From positions 68,094,035-68,158,034 of the forward strand of contig CM048844.1 of assembly GCA_026545765.1 (NCBI GenBank): a stretch of DNA of 64,000 bases. Direction: 5' to 3'. Each line of letters starts with the position of its first letter. The first letter of the stretch is position 1. A program made the translations under genes and the position numbers. Under the pieces are notes generated by a model. That model saw nothing but the letters and a program-made list of their open reading frames with translations, made no database searches and was not told where the DNA came from. Of this stretch, positions 1-18,690 are shown piece after piece. The stretch is from Plantago major. Its lineage: Eukaryota; Streptophyta; Magnoliopsida; Lamiales; Plantaginaceae.

Positions 1-1060
1 AATCATTGTTAGAGAACAAGAATGTTATATCATTGTCTCTACAGACTTTATTCACTAACATGAGATTCACTGAAGGTACACATAAGACCTTCTATAAAAT
101 GCAATTATATGTCAGCTTTATATCTCCCATATGTGTAATGGATATTCTAGTTCAATCAGGTAGCTGAATAAAAGCACTTAGTGCTGTAACATTATTAGTA
201 AAAGTCTTTTATCATAAATAATATGATCTGATGCTCCTGAGTCTAGAATCCAATCATTAAGGTTTCTATTAGAGATAAAATTCATTGGAAAATTTATACC
301 TGCATAGTTTAGCTCAGTAAGTAGCTTAACCGCAGATGGTGCAGAGTTGGGGCTTGCCACCATGTTTGCATTCTGCTGTGCGGAGTTGGTAGCTTGTGCA
401 GCAGGCTTGTTTTGTGCAAAGTTCATGAGCTGGTTAAACTGTTCACCAGTGAGGTTCACAGAGCTAACTTAGCCAGGTGTAGTTGCATTTGCATGATACT
501 GGTTTCCCATACCACCATAGCCAAATCTTACACCTCTTCCTCTGTGACCTCCTCTTCCTCCATTATCAAAGGGTTTCTTAGAGCCATTCATTGGATAACC
601 ATGCACCTTAAAGCAATTTTCAATAGTGTAATTGCTTAGAGTAGGGCAATTAGAACAAGTGAACCCTTTCTTATCTTTTCTTTTGTATCCAATGCTCATA
701 GCAGAAGTCTCTATGGGAGACATGTTGCTTTCTCTTGACATTTTATGTCTTTCTTATTGCAAGACCAGTGAGTAAGCCTTGTCAAGAGAGGGTTTTGGAT
801 CTATGAGAAGGATCTAAGCATGTCAAAAGAATCATTAAGTCCCATTAGAAAGTTAAAGATCTTATCAATGTCCTGCACCTTCTCAAGGTAGCTAGTGACA
901 GTAGTATCTTTGCAAGAGCGGGTAGGCAATGGCCTGTAATCCTCTAGTTCTTCCCATAAGCTTGAGAGCTTGGTGAAAAAAATCAGTAACATGGGTATTT
1001 CCTTGAATAACACTACTCATTTCTTGCTGCAAGTGAAAGATACACAGTAATAATTGTAAT
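1..1060 (-). pseudogene. Ty1/copia gag-protease remnant (window edge)
   Basis: Read on the minus strand, three broken reading frames follow the order of a plant copia polyprotein. At about 1060-800 is the end of a UBN2-type gag domain (a W-E-E-L-E-D-Y-R-P-L-P stretch and a later F-L-M-G-L-N-D). At 741-469 is a Cys/His segment (C-x2-C, then C-F-K-V-H-G-Y-P) and a Gly/Arg-rich linker. At 459-178 is the start of the aspartic protease with D-S-G-A-S-D-H. Frames change near 1010 and 465, and the first half of gag is missing, so it is dead. The pol part would lie to the left, outside the window. Family placement is sure; the lineage is not. Confidence 0.85.
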
Positions 1061-1449
1061 AATTAACAAGTAGTAATTATTAATAAAATTAACAACTAGT
1101 TTGATGATTCTGGAAATAGAAACTAACTTTTCGTAATGTCAAAGAAAGATTAATCTGAATTTTTTTTATTTTAAAATAAAAATAATTTTTTAATATTTTT
1201 TCCAAATTTAATTACAGTTAGGTAATGTTTTGTTGGTCCTCACGTGACAAGGTTGTGGCCAACTAGAAAGGCTTGTTTGATTCTGGAACATTGGAAAATG
1301 GTATAAGGGTAAACTCCAGCTTTTAGTCCGCCAGTTGTCAAATTCGTGGACCAAAATGTAATTGTTTGTCTATAGAGGTTTATTATATAATTAGATACGC
1401 TAATAAGGTAGTAAAAAGATATCTCCCCGATGAAGAGTTTTTGTTACGT
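1061..1449. other. AT-rich spacer, no gene seen
   Basis: This stretch between the copia remnant and the first Mutator-like element has no reading frame or repeat I can support. It is AT-rich and may include the unrecognisable end of the copia remnant. Confidence 0.5.
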
Positions 1450-2249
1450 GGAGCCTTCTATCGTCAGTCAAGGTCGCCCTGACTAACTTCAGTCATCTAT
1501 TTTGATCCGTTAGATTAAAAGTTTAACGGTGGAGATCGGATAATCTACTACCTTTCGCACCAAGTGTTGTCATGGGGTGTCGCACGAGGTGTTGTACTAC
1601 GTGTTGCTATAACCGTCTATATCGCTCTAAACTATTTAAATATATTAAAACAAAAAAAACATCATTTTTCATATATTAAAAATTCCCTACTAAAAATTAA
1701 AATATTTCAGTTAAAATCAAAATCAAATCAAAACCAATCAAATTAAATCAAAACAATCAAATTAAAGTAATCCCCAAATTCATCCACGATCATCATCATC
1801 GCCAAGCCACTCATCATCTCAAAGAACCAATTCTTGCGCTCATTATAATTATCACTACTAATTAACCAAGGTTGTGGATTTAGCTTATTAATTGAGGTTG
1901 AAAATGACAGCTGGATGGAAGGCGAAAGAGAATTTCTCTTTCAATTTGACGTATTGAATTGGGGAATTTAAGTTAGGTTGATCCAATTTTAATATTTTAT
2001 TAGGAATAAGTGATGTGGATATTTATTTTTAATTATAATTTTAAGGTATATGATTATAAATTATAAATGTATATGTAAATATGTGTTTAATTAATTTATA
2101 TTAGAAATTAGTGGAGATGTTAATATTTCTAAATATAGTAACAATTGCGTTGCGGTTGAGGGCGATAGAGAGCAATAGACACGTGTCAGGTGTCGACACA
2201 TTGACTGACAATAGTCAAGGCAACAGTCTGACTGACGGTAGAAAACCTG
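1450..2249. mobile_element. Mutator-like non-autonomous element 1 (about 800 bp)
   Basis: The two ends share an inverted core (TTCTAYCGTCAGTCA, 14 of 15 bases) a few bases inside each border. They are flanked by TTGTTACGT (1441-1449) and TTGTTACAT (2250-2258), a 9-bp duplication with one mismatch. A 9-bp target duplication is the mark of Mutator-like elements. There is no transposase frame inside. The right end shares GGTTTTCTACC with the left end of the neighbouring element at 2397, and both carry a similar 'gaattggggaat' stretch internally, so they look like members of one family. Borders are less certain than for the second element. Confidence 0.5.
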
Positions 2250-2396
2250 TTGTTACATGTTAAATACTTTCCTTTTTTAATAACGTATGATGTTTAATGG
2301 GACATCTAAAAATGACAAATGTATAAGTAATTGTTGTACTTGTAGTATTTATGAACCTGTTATGTTTGTAAATAAACTAAACATAGTTTGTTTCTA

Positions 2397-3421
2397 GGGG
2401 TTTTCTACCATGAGATAGTACTCGTACACAGTTAAAATGAGATAGTAGTCGTACTCTAAATTGTTTGTCAAATATACCCTTTAGTTAATCTTTTATAAAT
2501 GTATTTGGAATCTTTTATAAATGTATTTGGAAATAAATGTTGATTTACCATTAGACACCTTCATTAAAAAAAAAGGGTTAGTTTATTATTTGCAGCCACC
2601 GGCGGCCACCCCCGAACTTCCGGCATCCTCCCCAGAGCTCCGGCAACACCCTCATTTAATTATAAATTTTTTATTAATTAATATAACTTATAGGTTTCAA
2701 CTCACTCTATAGACGTTTTTTAACTAAAAGTTGTGAGTGAATGTCGTCTAGTTGTAAACACACGAATATATACAGTGAGAGCAAATTAAGAAGACGAACA
2801 TGTTTTTGGCTTATTACAGTGGAAAACAACACATAAGTTTAGGTGGATGTATGAATGTATGGACAAAGGTCTTTGTATGCTTCTGTCTCAGAAAGAGAAA
2901 GAAGAGAGATTGTATAATGTATACACTGAAATATCCAGCAACAAATTGTAATTGACGAATTTGGGTTCTTGAATTGGGGAATTAAGGTTCTTGAATTGAG
3001 GATAAATTTTATAATTTAGGTTGTTGAACTGATGATGAAGAGTGGAGACGTTTGAAGAGTTGGGAAGAGATAATTGATTTTTGATTGCAAAAAGAAGAGA
3101 CTAGTCAAGATGCATTGGCAGAAATAATTCATAAAGAAAAAAAAAATCCTCTAGAGTTATCCACCCGTAGAGTTGGGAATAAATAATTGTTTAGCTATAT
3201 AGTGGGTTAATTTTTAAAAGTTAATATTAAGGTTAATTTTTTACTTTAAATTTTATGTATACGTGATATATTAAAACAAAATCCAATGGATAAATTGGTC
3301 AATTAAATAGTACGACTACTATTGAGTTGTCATACAATAGAAAGAGTAGTCGTACATAAAATCAACGGTTGAGATTAAATTTTAACGGTTATACGACTAC
3401 TATCTCATCATAGAAACCCCC
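2397..3421. mobile_element. Mutator-like non-autonomous element 2 (1025 bp)
   Basis: The first 31 bp and the reverse complement of the last 31 bp match at about 26 positions, starting GGGG/GGGGG and containing GAGATAGTA. The element is flanked by a perfect 9-bp direct repeat, TTGTTTCTA, at 2388-2396 and 3422-3430. Terminal inverted repeats plus a 9-bp duplication point to the Mutator superfamily. Subterminal copies of AGTAGTCGTAC occur near both ends (about 2445 and 3350). No transposase is encoded, so it would need a helper. A short open frame at 2521-2712 shows no recognisable protein features. Confidence 0.75.
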
Positions 3422-3430
3422 TTGTTTCTA

Positions 3431-3746
3431 ACTTGATACATTATTATGTTATGTTCTGGTCTCTCCAGTCTCTCATAAAAGTTGCTCAATAATAATTATC
3501 ATTATTATTTTAATTCCAACTTCGCCCGTGTATGCTCATAATGAAGAGATGATCACCAAAAACATACTAAAAGCAAACAGAGCTTTAAAAAAACAAAACA
3601 ACACTCAAGGTGATACTACTATTCTTCTTTCTGCTTGAAGTGAATTCTCACAAACGTTACACCGTTTACATAGTTCACTCTAAGTCTACTGGACAAACTA
3701 GTACTACGAATATTCCCCAGCTTCTTACCACAGTACTTGAGGTCCT
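3431..3746 (-). other. 3' flank and 3' UTR of the helicase gene
   Basis: This lies directly downstream (minus strand) of the helicase stop codon at 3747-3749 and before the Mutator-like element. It is AT-rich and without coding signal. It should hold the 3' UTR and polyadenylation site, but I cannot place the cleavage site from sequence alone. Confidence 0.5.
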
Positions 3747-11715
<7,969 letters not shown>

Positions 11716-11880
11716 AGTCACTCAATTTACTGTTGAATTGGGGATTTTGTTTTCGGATGCAATGAACTAGGGTTTTTCAACAACTCGGAATTTTCATTCA
11801 CTGATTTGGCTAAACCGGTGATTTTGTTAGAGTTGCTCCTTGAGGTTAGCAACTTTTTGTAAAGGGCATCCCCAAAGTAC
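11716..11880 (-). promoter_or_regulatory. 5' leader of the helicase gene, with telo-box
   Basis: Directly upstream (minus strand) of the start codon is a sequence with AAACCCTA (complement of 11768-11775). This is the telo-box often found near transcription starts of plant genes for translation and RNA metabolism. Transposon-derived sequence begins by about 11928, so the upstream region free of transposons is only about 200 bp. No clear TATA box is seen. Confidence 0.5.
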
Positions 11881-11927
11881 CACATTTTAACAATATGACT
11901 AAAATTTCTTGACTGACTAAAAATTTC

Positions 11928-13401
11928 ATGACTAACTTTTGCGAGAGACTACTGAAGGAAAAAAATCTGGAAACAGATAAAGAAGATCATAATGCTAACA
12001 TGCCTCCTCCTAGTACCGAAGGCGAGAACAAGAAGGTTGTTGAAGAGCCTGAGAAGAAACTAGACGAGGGTACTAACGCCCGATCTACTGAAGATGCAGT
12101 AGTAACTGAACAAGACGGAAGACAGAGGAAAGGACATAGTGTTTGTTGAAAAAACATCACAAAACATGTTTATCTCTGAAAAACCAGAAGGTGTTGACCA
12201 AGTGCCTCAACCAGTTGTGGTAACTCACTCCAAACCAATCATGTTTACTGCTAAAGAATCCTTGAAAATGGTTGATGCCAAGAAAATTAAGGGCAGAGGC
12301 AAGGCAGGAGCCCTAGAAGATACTGACACTTCACTAGGAGTTGAGTGATTTTGATGGCTCTGGCAATGATGCCGAAGACACAGATGAAGAAGCATTTCTT
12401 GAACTTTTTTGAAGATGAGACGGTCATATTTCATGCTGTCATTGAACATGTGCTGAATCATGTGCTTCCTGATCCAACTGAAGAGAATATGCACAAAGTT
12501 TATTCTGAGCACTGGAGCACGCAAATTATAAAGGAAAGGGATCGTCTTAAAAGACAAATTAAAATGATGTCATCATTCAAAATGCTCCACGAGAATGGAA
12601 AGCCTTCATGGACACAGTCCTCAAACAAACAACAACACTCACTCTTCAATACCGGAACTTAACTATGATGAGAAAATGGTGAAGAATCAAGAGCCCGAAG
12701 ATCACAGTCTATTGCTGAGCATGCACTTAACGTTGCTGAAAGCCTCAAGAAATTTTTACAAGAGGTCACTAACAAAGAGACAGGGTACAAAACTCTTTGT
12801 TCGGAATTGAAGAAATAACAACAAGTAGTTGTCAATCACTTGGGAGGATTAACTCAGAAATTGGACAAAGTCCTGGAACAAATTGTTCCCAGCTCCTCTG
12901 AGCGACACATGGCTAAGGGGGAAATACTTTTCAACATTCCAGTGCCGAAACAAGTATTGATGCACCACCTTTCACACTTCCTCCTCCTCATGTCTGAGAA
13001 TTCAGCACAAAGGAGGGTGCCATTGCTGAAATATTTGTCCCTGCCATACCTCCTCACCCAATGACAAGCACAAGCACAAAAAGAAGAACTGTTGAAGATG
13101 TTCCTGAAGGATGCAAAGGACAAGAAACAGGGAGAAAGGACTATGATGATAGAGATGATGATTATTCCAGATGATCAAACTACAAATGATCAAGAACATC
13201 ATCTTCATCAAAACAACCTATCTCTGTAAAACCTCTAAAATCCACAAATTCTTCTGGAACACCTTGAATTTCTCTGAGGCAACACTCCTGGAATAAGAAA
13301 GAAGACATGAAAATCTCATCAAAAAAGAAGATAAAGAAGAAGGATTGAAAGACTGACTGAGGAATCATCCAAGATTCCTTGGGGGGAACAATCAATGATC
13401 A
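11928..13401 (+). pseudogene. Element D: broken post-pol (env-like) ORF, 5' part
   Basis: A chain of short plus-strand frames (11928-12149, 12139-12348, 12345-12662, 12595-12810, 12840-13064) in different phases. They encode a charged, Lys/Glu-rich protein of coiled-coil character with no family I can name. The same frame family resumes after the nested insertions at 22191, where its C-terminus resembles the end of the third ORF of element C (53469-53884). I therefore read it as the degenerated third ORF of an older Sirevirus-like copia element. Everything 5' of it (gag, pol, 5' LTR) is missing. Confidence 0.5.
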
Positions 13402-13588
13402 TGTTGGGGTTTTCAGGAAAATCACCTCTAAGGCTACGTAGTGGAAAGTTAAAATTTTGTTTTCACATTAACAGATAAGCTACACAGATACTTATAATTG
13501 CGATAATGTAAATTGAAAGCTTACTTGTTACGGCTATAAGCTTTCCGGATAAGATGCTGCGAGTTGAAGAACAGGTTTGATTGCAAAG

Positions 13589-14694
13589 TGAAAATGTATG
13601 GACCGGGATTTGGTATAATGTGAACAAGTGTATCCAGTATACCTAAGAACACTATGAATCCGTGTCTTTGATATACTGAACAAAACAGTGTATTAACTAC
13701 AAAAGTTAAACACATAAACACTAAAATTAATCCAAAGAGAAAATCAAGAACACAGCAGAATAATAAGAACACCAGTTTTTGGTTTCAAGAAGGTTAATAT
13801 ATTATAACCTTCCAGCCTATAAGGCAAATAATCCACTATGACAATAATGAATTACAACCGAATACACAGCCTGAACAAAATGTAAAAGCTATGAAAAATC
13901 ACTAAGCAGCGGATCGAACTAACTATCCTAATCTAGTAAACAAAACTAGACAAAACTTAGAAAACCTATCAAGAACACAAGGTGATATGAATACACTTGG
14001 CTGCTGCTCTACTTGCGTGCTTGACCTAATTAACTTGTAGTAGTATTTATATGTTTACAAATCAGAAACAACTAGAAGGTAATTTCCATAATGCTGCATC
14101 GGAATCTTGTCCTGAATGACAAGGAAAATCTGCCAAAAGATATTTCCTAAATTCTTCTCTTCTATAAGGAAAGTTCTTGTTCTTCATATATTTACTTTCC
14201 TTCTTCATTCTTTTTCCTTCTTGCTTCAGCCGCCAATCATATACTTGGAAATATTCTGATTTGTCTTGTTCATAACAGAAGATCTTCCCAAGTATATCTC
14301 CTTAATATTCTCTTCACAGATTCTCTTGGTCTCCAATAAGGAAATAACTCTTTTCATCAGATTTGCTTTCCCACTTGGGTTCGAACTCTTTCTAAGTATC
14401 AACTTCGAATCCCTTGACTTATTTGAACCTGCACAATCAACCTAAAATCGTGGAACTAGGTTATGGTTAATAAAGGAACATATCGAAACAAATATATAAA
14501 AGTGCAGTCGTTTGGTGTTGTGAAAACACCGTCTGTCAACACCTGCACTTTTCATCCTGTTTGATGTCCTTAACAAGTAACTCAACATGGAATCCAATCA
14601 AAGTGAATAAATGCATAATATAATAACTAAAGTGCAATATGATGTGTAGTCAGCTGGTGTTGTGAAAACACTGACTGATACACTTGCACTTTCA
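13589..14694 (-). repeat. Element A 3' LTR
   Basis: 1106 bp, plus-strand ends TGAAAATG...CTTTCA, near-identical to the copy at 20261. The last 200 bp on the plus strand hold two hairpin-forming blocks built on GGTGTTGTGAAAACACC (14514-14530) and GGTGTTGTGAAAACAC (14656-14671), each inside a longer AAGTGCA...TGCACTT inverted repeat. Confidence 0.93.
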
Positions 14695-16433
14695 TTCTCC
14701 CCTTTTTGCCTTTCTTCACAAAACTTCACTAATTGTTTCTCCCCCTTAATATCAGAAGTCATACCTGGGATAACATTAGCAGAAGTAGAACAGATTCACA
14801 ATGAAAACAAGAGTTCCATAAGATTGTACACAAGTCAAAGTAAGTAATTCAAGATAAAACAACATAACCATTTCTCCCACTTTTTCTGAGGAAAGCAAAA
14901 ACTCAGAATCAAGTTTCATTCGGTGAGGAACCAAGAGTTTCAGAAGAATCAATGACTTTTCCAAAGACTGCTGTCTAAGTATAACACAATCAGCACGCAT
15001 GAAGTCTCAGAAGGACCTGAACCAGAAGTACAAGTACCAGTGTTCTGAGATTCTTGGAAAAGACAAGACAAGGCGAGGATTAAAGAAAGGGAGATCTGGT
15101 AATCAGGAAAAGTAGGTTGAGATCATGGGCTTGAGAGTGTTGGGCCTGGTTAGTGGGCTTGTGAGGCTATGGATCAGTAATAATGTGTCTAAGACAAATC
15201 TATTAGTCCACTCGATCCAGTACATCAACTTGAAACACAAGTTAGTACTCAAAATAGCTGCACAACACAGGAGAGTTAGAAAACACAAAATCTTCAAGGG
15301 TGAGATAATTTAAATTTAAGAAATAACCTAGTCTCATGATACAACTCGATTCAAAACATCATATTTCTTAAATAAAGTTGCCCAAAAAGATTTTTCACAC
15401 TCCCCCTAAAACCTTTCCCCGACTCAAGTCCTCTCAAGACCTTGACCTATATGATATGTAAATGCAAAGTGACCTACAAGGTGCAAAGAAAGCAGTGTTG
15501 CAAATACACAAAGTAATCTATGGTGTTATCAGAACACCCAGGTGACAGCTTCAAGTAGACTCATCAGAAAACTTTTATAGTACAACTCAACGACCTTTTT
15601 AGTGCCAAGAACAACTGGGTGGTAATCTTATTTGATATGATTACCCACTGAATGTAGGCAGCCTGAACTCCATACACCCCAGCAGTAAAACAAAATCTTC
15701 GGCAACACAGGTGAGCACATAGACTGGATGCAGGCAGCCTGAACTCCATACACCCTAGTATCTCAATGCGTACTCATTAGTTGTGTCACTTTTATAGAGA
15801 CAACCTCAAGTCAGTACCAACACCGAATGTAGGCAACCGGAGCCCCATACACCCCAGTGTCGATCCAGACTATATCTGGCTATCCCATCCTTTCAGAACA
15901 CGGGCACACTTATTTAGTCGAGGAGAGACCTTTTATTATTCCTTACGGAGTAAACCACTATCAGCTGCACCAAGGATTATCAGAACCCACAGAAATACTC
16001 AGGTAAAGCAACACATAGAGAGAGAGAAAAGATCAAATAAGTAATCAAGTAAAAAACCTAATGCAGACCTACACACCACATGCAATCTACAGTGTTAGCC
16101 AGTGGTGTTATGGCAACACTTGAACTTCTTGACTTCAGACAACACACATACCAAGAGACTTCCTCAATCTGAAGAGTCTCTCACTATCTAAGGATTTGGC
16201 AAATAAATAAGCAAACATATGTGTGGTTTATATATGTTCTAATGATAATTGTTCTAGATATGCATGTCACTCAAATAAACACAGAACATTTGGAGGGTGT
16301 CACTCTTTAAACCATAGTAATGTAACATATGATTAAGCCATACTCTCAGGGTTACACAACTTCCTGCTGCTATATTTTCGGGCTCAGTAGTGAAAAGAGA
16401 CATGCACTTTCGTTTCTTATTGTACCAAGAGAC
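14695..16433 (-). other. Element A 3' non-coding region with purine tracts
   Basis: Between the truncated RNase H and the 3' LTR. On the minus strand a purine tract (aaaaaggggagaa) abuts the LTR at 14695, and further tracts with AGGGGGAG occur near 14740 and 15395. Several polypurine tracts ahead of the 3' LTR are described for Sireviruses. The region also carries three copies of a 33-bp motif and two more GTGTT/AACAC hairpins (15521-15540, 16104-16120). No coding frame is supported. Confidence 0.6.
15650..15857. repeat. Three copies of a 33-bp motif in element A
   Basis: Copies at 15650-15682, 15726-15758 and 15825-15857 share the pattern GGATG(T/C)AGGCA...CCATACACCC. The first two are nearly identical and the third has diverged. 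Spacing is 76 and 99 bp, so these are dispersed repeats rather than a strict tandem array. Confidence 0.8.
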
Positions 16434-16436
16434 CTA

Positions 16437-17223
16437 ATTATTACCTAAATCAGAACACCCACCACTAGTGAATTTTTTGTCGTCTAAATCTCCGGCCTTG
16501 TCAGAATCACTAATCCCAACTAAGTTGGAGTCAGTATCTCTTGAGTACCATGTGCTCAAGTTAGCTGTCGCAGAGATGTACTGCAAGATCATCTTGACAG
16601 CATTAAGGTGAAACATGTGGGGATCAGCCTGGTACACAGCACAAACCGTGCATATATAAGGTTAGGATGGGTCACTGAAGGACACAACAGACTTTCTATC
16701 ATGAACCTGTACAGTGGTGTATCAACACAAACTCCAGTATCATCCTTTGAAAGTTTAGACCATGCAGTAATGGAAGTTTTGTTGGTATTGAACTTTTCAA
16801 ACCGAATCTCTTAGACAGATTCCCAGCATACTTCTCCTTTGAAAGAAACAGTCCATCTTGTTGCTGTTTCACTTGTAGACCTAGAAAAAAAATGAGCTCA
16901 CCAATCATGCTCATCTCAAAAGTACCTGTCATAGAGCCAACAAACTTATCCATGATAGATTTGTTAGTAGAACCAAAGACAATGTCATCTACATAGATTT
17001 GTGCTATACACACATCTTTATCTTGTTTCAAAATAAACAGAGTACGATCACCATCACCTCTTGTGAATCCAAGCTGCAAGAGAAATTCAGTTAACCTATC
17101 ATACCAAGCCCTAGGAGCTTGTTTCAATCCATACAAAGCTTTATGAAGCTTAAAGACATGATCAGGATGAAAAGGGTCAACAAAGCCTTTAGTTTGTTCA
17201 ACAAAAGCCTCTTTGTCTATGTA
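16437..17223 (-). pseudogene. Element A reverse transcriptase C-half and truncated RNase H
   Basis: Continues the RT from 17224 after one in-frame TGA. It has the [11 protein letters not shown] block and the catalytic Y-V-D-D box typical of copia RT, then F-L-G-L-Q-V. After another stop near 16700, a RNase H start is visible (16637-16437) with a D-S-D-K-A-G-D block. It ends early and lacks the later catalytic motifs. The protein cannot be complete. Confidence 0.85.
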
Positions 17224-18690
17224 TCAATTTAGAAAAGCTGTTTTGACATCCATTTGAAACAGTTTGATCTTTAAAAGACATGCTATAGCAAGTAACAGTC
17301 TAATAGACTCTATCCTAGCAACAGGAGCAAAAGTTTCATCAAAGTCAATGCCTTCAACTTGGGTGAAACTCTGGGCTACAAGACGTGCCTTATTCCTAAC
17401 AATGACACCATTCTCATCACTTTTGTTCTTAAAGATCCATTTGGTACCTATTACATTAGCATTAGGTGGCCTAGGAACTAAAGTCCAAACATTGCTCTTA
17501 GAGAATTGTTGTAGCTCATCTTGCATAACATTGATCCAATGGGAGTCTTTTAGTGCTTCAACAACATTCTTAGGTTCAGTGGCATTAACATAACAAGAGA
17601 TAGGTACCTCAGGTGATGTGGTAGACATACACACACACAACTTTACCATGTGTCGATAATCGACTATTTCCTTACGCCCGGTGTGTACACCATCAGCTAG
17701 ATCACCAATCACTTGGGTGACTGGGTGACTCTTTCTGATTCTAGTAGGAGGATCACATCTACTCTCTGCTTCTTCTTCCTGATCTTCAGATTCAGCATCA
17801 GATTCTTCTAGTGTATGCTGTACACCAGATGGTGTATCAGGAACACTGGTATTTCTTCCTTCATTGATATCAGGTGTGCAAGGAACACAATTTTCGGAGT
17901 CAGCTGCTCTTTGTTCTAGTTCCTGAGCTAGTGTGCCCGGACTTTCTGCTCTAGGTGTAGTGATAGACTCAACTTCTTTTGTACCTGTATTAATTATCCT
18001 GCTTTTGCTTCCACCACCATTAGTGACAGTTCCTTTGGTGAGAGGAATTATCTCCTTCAAGTAGGTCTTTGTACCTGTCATGTGACGGGAACACCCACTA
18101 TCGAAGTGCCAAGTACCTGCAGGGTTAGACTTAACAGCAGAAAACACAATATTGCAAACATTGTCAGTCTTAGGTATCCAAACTCCCCTTAGTCTGGTTT
18201 TACCTTTTAGAGTAGTAGTGTTTTTGGACAGTGTAGTGACAACACCAGGATCTGAAGATTGAACAATTAGTAAACACTCTGGAGTTGTTACAACACTGAA
18301 AACACTACTACTGGCAATATCAGCACAAGACTTGTTGCAATCAGAAAAGTTTTCAGTAGAGGAGTCTTTAATAGATTCAGACTTAATCAGAGTAGTTTCC
18401 TCTATAGAAACACGAGTTTTAAGTTCTTTCAAGGATTTCTGGTATTTGAAACAGTAAGGTTTAATATGACCAGGTTTAGAACAAAACTGACATACAAAAT
18501 CCTTTTTCTTGCTTTTGGCAGACAATCCTTTTTCTTTAACAAATACAGGGGTAGGATAGTTACTGGGTTCATCTTTGGGATAAGAAGTTAGATCCTGGAT
18601 TAGATCTTGAAAACCTAAACCAGTAGTTCCTTCATTACCTAAACCTAGCATTTCATCAAGTTTAGCAGTACCTGTATTCATTTTTGTCAA
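17224..18690 (-). pseudogene. Element A zinc knuckle, protease start and RT N-half, integrase deleted
   Basis: A 488-codon open frame joining parts that are normally far apart. It has a zinc knuckle (C-x2-C-x4-H-x4-C), then W-H-F-D-S-G-C-S of the aspartic protease, then directly the Glu/Ser-rich linker that normally follows integrase, then the RT (W-I-F-K-N-K, K-A-R-L-V-A, F-A-P-V-A-R, M-D-V-K-T-A-F-L-N). The protease C-half and the whole integrase are absent with the frame kept. The RT N-half is well conserved up to a TGA at its end. Confidence 0.88.
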
